Part shown: piece after piece, positions 43,704 to 48,714 of the stretch | How the letters are laid out: each line of letters begins with the position of its first letter | Numbering within the stretch: the first letter of the stretch is position 1 | Position numbers and translations under genes: made by a program | Notes under the pieces: model-generated | What the model was told of the DNA's origin: nothing | What the model saw: the letters and a program-made list of their open reading frames with translations, nothing else | Database searches by the model: none | Assembly (NCBI GenBank): GCA_938034385.1 | Contig: CALHLC010000035.1 | Span: 1-48,714, forward strand | Source: an uncultured Bacteriovoracaceae bacterium | GTDB taxonomy: Bacteria; Bdellovibrionota; Bacteriovoracia; Bacteriovoracales; Bacteriovoracaceae | Direction: 5' to 3' | Length of the DNA: 48,714 bases

Positions 43704-44867
43704 CTATTTTGTAGAGAGTCTATTAAATAATTCATCGATATCGCAGAGTTCTTGATAAATACTAAATCCAAACCTGATAATCGACTTTCTTTTATCACAT
43801 AAGATTTTTTTTGTTTTAAGCGAGTTGAAAATTATTTCAGCTCTTTCGTGAGACTGACAATCTATCGCAAAAAAATGAGCATGCTTGTTAGGGTCTGAAA
43901 TCAATAATTTACACCCAGAGAAAAAATCAGATTCGGTAAAACTTGTCAGAAACCTCTTTTGTAAACTTTTAACATGTTGATGAATGGTATCTAGTGTAAT
44001 TGATCTGTTTGAAAGTTCAGTCCAAACTGCATTGAATCGGTAAAGGCCAGATGGATCAAAAGTTGATCCTAAAAATCTACTTGCTCCTTTGGGATAAAAC
44101 ACTTCTTGAGTTTCCATATTTCCAAGTTTTTCTATTTCTGCCATCCAACCTGTAAATCGTGGTCGTAAATTTGAATTCATCGGAGTTACTAGAAAGCAGA
44201 CACCTTCACCACTCATAGCATACTTATAACCACCTGAGGTAAAATAGGCCCTATGGCAAATAGACTTTAAGCTAATAGGCCTAGTTGCAAATGAATGGTA
44301 TCCATCAATTAGTATTTCAATATTCGGGTCTATAGAAGATACAATAGATTCAAGATCTTCTTGGGAAATATAATATCCGCTATTAAAAAAGCACTGACTG
44401 AAAATGAGAATATTAGGTTTGAATTCCTCTATTTGTTTTAATAATTGTTCTTTAATGATTGCACTAGATCCATCTTCTATTGTTAAGGCATGGATATGTA
44501 TATTTTCTTCTTTTAATCTTCTAAGTTGTCTATCAAGAGAGTAGAACTCAGAGTCGGTTGTTAAGATCCTAAGGTTTTCAAATTTAAAGCTTGTTAAAAA
44601 CCGATAAGTTAATTCATGAGTGTTATTTCCAAAAACTACTTGTTTGGGGGAATCAAGCTCGAGCATTTTAGCAACTAAACTTTGTGCTTTAGGAATAACT
44701 TCAGAGAAAATTTTATCCCATTTATCATCAATTAATCCCGTTGAATCATTCCAATACTGATTAATTCCTTCAAGGGCCACATCTGGCCAAAAGTGATGGC
44801 TATGTGCTTGAAAAGGTAATTTATCACCAAGGTGTTCAAAGGTTTTAGAAAATAAGGATTTATACAT
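43704..44867 (-). CDS. kynU: Kynureninase-like PLP enzyme (class V aminotransferase fold)
   Basis: 387 residues. The PLP lysine is in SGGYKYAMSGEG (K215), with D188 and H191 in IDGYHSF as cofactor contacts. The fold type I N-terminal region has SHHFWPDV, corresponding to the NxSLG region of kynureninases. Kynureninase splits kynurenine to anthranilate and alanine. The family assignment rests on the fold plus the neighbour, tryptophan 2,3-dioxygenase, with which it overlaps by eight bases. The glycine pattern after the lysine (GEG instead of GPG) leaves room for another activity. It follows the dioxygenase gene in the operon. Confidence 0.7.
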   Translation of the reverse strand: MYKSLFSKTFEHLGDKLPFQAHSHHFWPDVALEGINQYWNDSTGLIDDKWDKIFSEVIPKAQSLVAKMLELDSPKQVVFGNNTHELTYRFLTSFKFENLRILTTDSEFYSLDRQLRRLKEENIHIHALTIEDGSSAIIKEQLLKQIEEFKPNILIFSQCFFNSGYYISQEDLESIVSSIDPNIEILIDGYHSFATRPISLKSICHRAYFTSGGYKYAMSGEGVCFLVTPMNSNLRPRFTGWMAEIEKLGNMETQEVFYPKGASRFLGSTFDPSGLYRFNAVWTELSNRSITLDTIHQHVKSLQKRFLTSFTESDFFSGCKLLISDPNKHAHFFAIDCQSHERAEIIFNSLKTKKILCDKRKSIIRFGFSIYQELCDIDELFNRLSTK

Positions 44868-45933
44868 TCTTTTTTAATACCTGATAATGGTAGCTCATTT
44901 GATTTTTTATATGCTCTGGAAGATTAGGTCGCTGGCTCTTAGCTATAAGAAAACTATTGAGTTTAAATAAGTCTTTAAATAAGACATGTCTTTGAGCTGT
45001 TTTTTTCAAATATTCATGTCCGGTAGATCCGCCAGTTCCAATTTTTCCACCTAACATTCTTTTTGCCATTAGTGCGTGGGCATATCGCCACTTCGTGATC
45101 CATTCATCCATTTCTAAAAAAGAGTTTAAGATTTTAAATGGTAAATGCATTAAGGGATAGTCTTGATACAGAGTAATGAACAATGCTGTCAGCATCGATT
45201 TTCTAGAGAAAGTGAATTTTTCCTTATCAAACTTTTCTTGATCAAACAAAACATTGAATGATTCTATTGTCTTTTTTAAATTCTCTAGTTCGGCACTTTT
45301 TTCTTTATCATCGAGAGTGATATTATTTTGAATAAGCAACTCATCTTGAGCAAACATTCCTACAACAGTCTCTCTTAATGTTTTCCAAAAGCTAAAACCT
45401 TTGGAATCAATGAGATCAAGTCTTGATAGCCAAATATCTAAGAGCTCTTTAATAGTAGGCTCTTTTAGGGCCGCATTGAGTTCACTCGATTCTTGTTTTG
45501 TCAGTCTGAGATTAAAAAACTTTTTCTCTATTGTTGATCGATCTTCATATTTCAAACCAAGAAGTGTTTCCAGTCTTCTAAATTGTAGACTTTGGAAACC
45601 TGAAGCTGGATTTAGAAGGTTTCTAAATTCAAGAAAAGATGAAGGAGTCATTGTTTCAATAATAGTGACTTGATCGACTAAGAGTTTTAATATTTTATTA
45701 ACTCTATCTAGACGTGATGTAATCGTCCCCAATTTTAAATCATCAACTTCATCAGCTTGAAAGATATCTTTAATAGAGCCTAGCTCGAAGAGAATTTGCT
45801 TAAACCATAACTCATAAGCTTGATGAATGATGATAAAAAGCATTTCATCATGAGCAACCTTGCCAAGCTTTTCACTTTCTAGCTTTTGAGCATCAAGTAT
45901 AGAGTCTAATTTTAGATATTGTGCGTAGTGCAT
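44860..45933 (-). CDS. kynA: Tryptophan 2,3-dioxygenase
   Basis: 357 residues. It opens the indole ring of tryptophan to N-formylkynurenine with heme iron. The N-terminal YAQYLKLDSIL, the HQAYELWFKQILFE helix (distal His region), FLEFRNLLNPASGFQS, and GTGGSTGHEYLK are all family signatures. It is longer than most bacterial forms (about 280) and closer in length to the 350-400 residue forms. It is the first gene of the pair with the kynureninase-like gene. A formamidase for the intermediate step is not in the window. Confidence 0.95.
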   Translation of the reverse strand: MHYAQYLKLDSILDAQKLESEKLGKVAHDEMLFIIIHQAYELWFKQILFELGSIKDIFQADEVDDLKLGTITSRLDRVNKILKLLVDQVTIIETMTPSSFLEFRNLLNPASGFQSLQFRRLETLLGLKYEDRSTIEKKFFNLRLTKQESSELNAALKEPTIKELLDIWLSRLDLIDSKGFSFWKTLRETVVGMFAQDELLIQNNITLDDKEKSAELENLKKTIESFNVLFDQEKFDKEKFTFSRKSMLTALFITLYQDYPLMHLPFKILNSFLEMDEWITKWRYAHALMAKRMLGGKIGTGGSTGHEYLKKTAQRHVLFKDLFKLNSFLIAKSQRPNLPEHIKNQMSYHYQVLKKNV

Positions 45934-45975
45934 ATTTAGCAGTATTATAGATATAATTTACTAATAGGAGAAGAG

Positions 45976-47703
45976 ATGAATCTATCAACTGATGAAATTA
46001 ATAAAAATATATCTTCCATGGCCGCTGCCATGAAAAGCTCTGGGGCTCAGTGCTTATATGTTCCAAGCTTTGATCAATATATAAGTGAATATGTCCCACT
46101 ATGGAACAATTTAAGGTATTACGTAACAGGATTTACAGGCTCTACGGCAGATGTCTTGATTATTGAAGATGAGGCCCATTTATTTGTTGATAGTAGATAC
46201 CATCTTCAAGCTGATGAAGAGATCAATTCAGATAAAGTAGTTGTTCATAAAGCGAAAGGTCGCATATTCCGAGAGCTTTTAGATCTTGCAAAGCAGAAAG
46301 GGATTTCAGAGTTTGGGGTTATTCCAGAGAGAACTCCAATAGGACATTGTAATGAAGTAGGTCAAAAGTTTAAAAACTTCAAACTTGTAAATGTTAACGA
46401 GAAGATGTGTGCAGAAAAAATTAATTTTCAATTAAAAGAGTCTTTTCCTGAAGTTTTTGAAATTGATGCAAAAACATTAGGTCAAAGTGTGGAGCAGAGA
46501 TTAAAGCGATGCAATTTAAAAGACGGGGAGGCACTTTTTCTATCTGCTATTGATGATGTTGCATGGCTAACAAACCTTAGAGGATATCACTTAAGTTTCC
46601 TAAGTTCTTTTTTATCTAAAGCAATCGTTGTTAAAGATGCTATTCATTTATTAACTCCTAAGAATATTAAATTTTCAAATTATAATAGTTTAATAAATAT
46701 TCATCATTATAATGATAATATTTCAGAAATTCTTCCAGGGATTATTTCAGAAAATTCAATAAAGAAAATTACATATGATAAAAGTTTTAGTACTTTAAAT
46801 GATAAGGACGTTTTGAAAAAGTCTTCTGTTGATCTAGTGGAAGGCTCGGGTCTAACCTTTATAAAAAATATTAAATTAGATGTAGAGATTCCAGAGTATG
46901 AGAGAATTTTTAACCTTGGAGACCAAGCCATTTTTGATACAATTCATTGGTGTAAATCAAAAGTTCAGCAAGGAGAAAAAGTCTCGGAGCTAGATCTTTA
47001 TCATCAAACTACAAAATCTTATCAAAAGTACGGATCAGGAGAGCAAAGCTTTAACACTATTAGTGGAGCTGGAGAAAACGGGGCCATTGTTCATTATGGT
47101 GATCCTAAAAGTGATAGAATTATCTCTAAGGATGATCTTGTATTATTAGACTCTGGTGGATATTTTGAAAGTGGTTTAGCTACTGATACTACTAGAACTT
47201 TTCTGGCAGATAGTTCATCAACAAAACATGCTCTGTTTGAAGAATATAAGAAGGCCTATACCTTAGTAGTTAGAGCTCAAATTCAAGCAGAGTCTGCAAT
47301 ATTTAAAGCTGGATCTAAAGGTCGAGAAATTGCAATGTTATCTCGACAAGTTTTATATAAACAAGGACTAGATTTTGGTCATGGAATAGGCCATGGTGTT
47401 GGTGTTCATGTTCATGAACCTGGGGTGAGAATTTCTCAGGCCAGTGACTTACCATTAAATGTCGGAATGATTGTTTCTATAGAGCCTGGCTTATACTTTG
47501 CTGGTAGGTTTGGAATCCGTCATGAAAATATAGTAGTAGTTGAAAAACATCCAAAGTTTGATGGATTTTTAAGATTTAGATCATTGGTGTTTATCGGGTT
47601 AGAAGAGGGCTTATTAGATCTAAGTACTTTTTCTCCTGAAGAAAAACATTATTATGAGACTTATAAACAAGAATGTTTAAAACGATCTAGAGTCTTTTCT
47701 TAG
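45976..47703 (+). CDS. Xaa-Pro aminopeptidase (M24B family)
   Basis: 575 residues, the long three-domain form like eukaryotic aminopeptidase P1. Two creatinase-like N-terminal domains are followed by the pita-bread catalytic domain from about residue 305. Metal ligands: LLDSGG and ATDTTRTF (two Asp), HGIGHGVGVHVHEPG (His), SIEPGLYF and IRHENIV (two Glu). It removes the N-terminal residue before proline. There is no signal peptide, so it acts in the cytoplasm. GGAG precedes ATG 45976. Its stop overlaps the stop of the convergent thioredoxin-like gene by four bases. Confidence 0.94.
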   Translation: MNLSTDEINKNISSMAAAMKSSGAQCLYVPSFDQYISEYVPLWNNLRYYVTGFTGSTADVLIIEDEAHLFVDSRYHLQADEEINSDKVVVHKAKGRIFRELLDLAKQKGISEFGVIPERTPIGHCNEVGQKFKNFKLVNVNEKMCAEKINFQLKESFPEVFEIDAKTLGQSVEQRLKRCNLKDGEALFLSAIDDVAWLTNLRGYHLSFLSSFLSKAIVVKDAIHLLTPKNIKFSNYNSLINIHHYNDNISEILPGIISENSIKKITYDKSFSTLNDKDVLKKSSVDLVEGSGLTFIKNIKLDVEIPEYERIFNLGDQAIFDTIHWCKSKVQQGEKVSELDLYHQTTKSYQKYGSGEQSFNTISGAGENGAIVHYGDPKSDRIISKDDLVLLDSGGYFESGLATDTTRTFLADSSSTKHALFEEYKKAYTLVVRAQIQAESAIFKAGSKGREIAMLSRQVLYKQGLDFGHGIGHGVGVHVHEPGVRISQASDLPLNVGMIVSIEPGLYFAGRFGIRHENIVVVEKHPKFDGFLRFRSLVFIGLEEGLLDLSTFSPEEKHYYETYKQECLKRSRVFS

Positions 47704-48317
47704 TTTTTAAAAGTGTTTTTATATTCTTGAGTCAAGGTTTCAAGAGGAATACTTGGATATTTCTTACCAGATCCAATTTCTTTAAGAACTTTGTTGAGCT
47801 TTATTCCAATCTCATTTGAATAGGCTTGTATTGCCAGTGATTGAACTAATCGAGTGTATGGATACTTTGAAGTAATATCATCTGAGATTTTATAAATAGA
47901 GTTTGTTATAGGATCTATAACTAGAGTAAGAGGGTAGTTCATAAGTGATGGTTCACCAGAGTTAGTAAAACATCTATTCATATCAGCTTCAGTTGCTTGA
48001 TCATATTTGAAATTATTAAAAGCATGTTTTAATGAACAATTCGTTGCTCTTTTCTTGGGAGCAAATCCAAGACTTTCCAATTCTCTATAATCAACATTAA
48101 CAAAAACAAATTTGTTTTTGACTTGATGAGAGCTATCATTTCCAGTGATAAAATTCTTTTTATATTTTATACATGGTGCACATTCTTTAAATCCAAGAGA
48201 GAGAACGACTTTTTTGTTTTCTTTCTTGGCTTGGTTGAGAGCAAAGTTTAAGCTTGGATACGAGTAGCCAAAAGTGAGGGAAGAAAAGATAAATAGTGCT
48301 AAATATAAAGTTTTCAT
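47700..48317 (-). CDS. Exported thioredoxin-fold protein
   Basis: 205 residues: a signal peptide (MKTLYLALFIFSSLTFG) and a thioredoxin-like fold with the redox motif KECAPCIKYKK (C46, C49) and the conserved cis-proline region NYPLTLVID. Two more cysteines (TNCSLKH, NRCFT) lie in an insert between the motif and the cis-proline. It probably reduces or makes disulfides in the periplasm; the many disulfide-rich lipoproteins elsewhere in the window are possible clients. The 60-residue C-terminal tail is helical. Confidence 0.85.
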   Translation of the reverse strand: MKTLYLALFIFSSLTFGYSYPSLNFALNQAKKENKKVVLSLGFKECAPCIKYKKNFITGNDSSHQVKNKFVFVNVDYRELESLGFAPKKRATNCSLKHAFNNFKYDQATEADMNRCFTNSGEPSLMNYPLTLVIDPITNSIYKISDDITSKYPYTRLVQSLAIQAYSNEIGIKLNKVLKEIGSGKKYPSIPLETLTQEYKNTFKN

Positions 48318-48419
48318 TGCTAGTATCTTAGCAAGGATAAGTCACTCCAAACGACAAGCCTGAACTTACTACTTAAGTGTTTAAATTATAGACACTTTTT
48401 AACTTTAATAATAAAAAAC

Positions 48420-48446
48420 TAAACTTTTCATGATTATTTCCGACAA
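48420..48446 (+). promoter_or_regulatory. Weak sigma-28-like promoter before the interrupted gene
   Basis: TAAACTTT, 11 bases, then TCCGACAA: one and two mismatches from the FliA consensus. The ATG at 48454 follows after seven bases, so the transcript would be leaderless. Confidence 0.4.
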
Positions 48447-48453
48447 GTTCACT

Positions 48454-48577
48454 ATGAAAAAATTATTGGTTTTAATGTTCTCCATTTCATTACTGAGCTT
48501 CGCTCAGTCAACATCTGATTATAAAAGGCGATATAATGCCTATGAAAAGCAACTTGAACTTGCAGCTCAAAGCATCT
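48454..48577 (+). pseudogene. Exported protein gene broken by an insertion sequence
   Basis: The frame from ATG 48454 codes a clear signal peptide (MKKLLVLMFSISLLSFA) and about 24 residues more (QSTSDYKRRYNAYEKQLELA...). At about base 48578 the sequence turns into the end of an insertion element, and the frame closes at 48592-48594 after three or four foreign residues. No Shine-Dalgarno site is seen. The rest of the gene may lie beyond the element outside the window. The function cannot be told. Confidence 0.7.
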
Positions 48578-48714
48578 TGACCTTCCCCCATTGACTAGTC
48601 CAGTCGTTATGTCGTAAGCATTGCGTTATCTGGACGCAACAAATGGAGAAGAAAATGGGAAGAAAAAACTTTAAACCAGAACAAATTATTAAGATTTTAA
48701 GAGGTATTGAATCC
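48578..48714 (+). mobile_element. Left end of an IS3-family-like insertion sequence (partial)
   Basis: The end starts near TGACCTTCCCCCA at 48578, the type of TG-starting terminal inverted repeat seen in IS3-group elements. A transposase OrfA-like frame starts at 48655, about 77 bases in. The right end and any target duplication are outside the window. Confidence 0.75.
48655..48714 (+). CDS. IS3-family transposase OrfA, N-terminal fragment
   Basis: The first 20 residues read GRKNFKPEQIIKILRGIE after the start Met, matching the (K/R)xxF(T/S)xEQII..L opening of IS3-family OrfA proteins, a helix-turn-helix DNA-binding subunit. GGAGAAG lies just before ATG 48655; an in-frame ATG at 48643 is less well placed. 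The gene continues beyond the window. Confidence 0.85.
   Translation, partial: MGRKNFKPEQIIKILRGIES

Noticed and set aside
44586-44608. TAAAGCTT and ACCGATAA on the plus strand inside the kynureninase-like gene
   Set aside because: The spacer is 7 instead of 11 bases and the site is within a coding region on the opposite strand, so it is not a likely sigma-28 promoter.

Overview
The window is AT-rich, densely packed bacterial chromosome from a Gram-negative organism with many exported proteins and lipoproteins. Phenylalanine hydroxylase, tryptophan dioxygenase, a leucine-type acyl-CoA carboxylase operon, an NADH dehydrogenase subset, flagellar-sigma-type promoters and many secreted proteins without clear relatives together suggest a predatory Bdellovibrionota bacterium, most likely of the Bacteriovorax/Halobacteriovorax type. 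This is inferred from gene content and base composition; no database search was possible. No rRNA, tRNA or CRISPR was seen.

Layout. Bases 1-5439 hold the tail of an unknown gene with its terminator, a putative outer-membrane barrel protein, a very large secreted phospholipase-D-like protein and a DMT-family permease. Bases 5554-11580 are a tight six-gene operon for leucine/isovalerate breakdown: carboxyltransferase, methylglutaconyl-CoA hydratase, a separately encoded biotin carboxylase and biotin carrier, HMG-CoA lyase and a second crotonase. Bases 11684-17927 hold three paralogous lipoproteins made of tandem four-cysteine repeats (about 4, 10 and 9 copies). Each has its own sigma-28 (FliA)-type promoter and its own terminator. 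This is the most unusual system in the window. Bases 17929-21509 carry a PhoB/PhoR-type two-component pair, an exported protein of unknown fold and an exported zinc-metallopeptidase-like protein.

Bases 21539-24946 carry nuoB-C-D-I, the quinone-side module of complex I without its membrane or NADH subunits, followed by two small envelope genes. Bases 24969-29175 hold an exported von Willebrand A protein flanked by a decayed fragment of a pterin dehydratase gene and by the intact phhB-phhA pair. Bases 29227-33211 carry a small exported protein, the NfeD/slipin pair, speD and an exported protein with a duplicated acidic motif. Bases 33334-35733 hold a METTL25/RRNAD1-like methyltransferase divergent from murD.

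Bases 35793-43650 look like a surface-glycan or phospho-glycan locus: a polytopic membrane protein, a fusion of a membrane domain with a uridine-kinase-like domain, a class II aldolase, two nucleotidyltransferases, a family 2 glycosyltransferase and a convergent phosphodiesterase-like gene. Bases 43704-48317 carry the first tryptophan-degradation genes, an aminopeptidase P and a periplasmic thioredoxin-like protein. The last 260 bases show a short exported-protein gene broken by an IS3-like insertion sequence that runs off the window.

Taken together, amino-acid catabolism (Leu, Phe, Trp), peptidases and exported hydrolases fit an organism living on protein-rich prey or detritus. The FliA-type promoters suggest that the cysteine-repeat lipoproteins are made by the motile cell.
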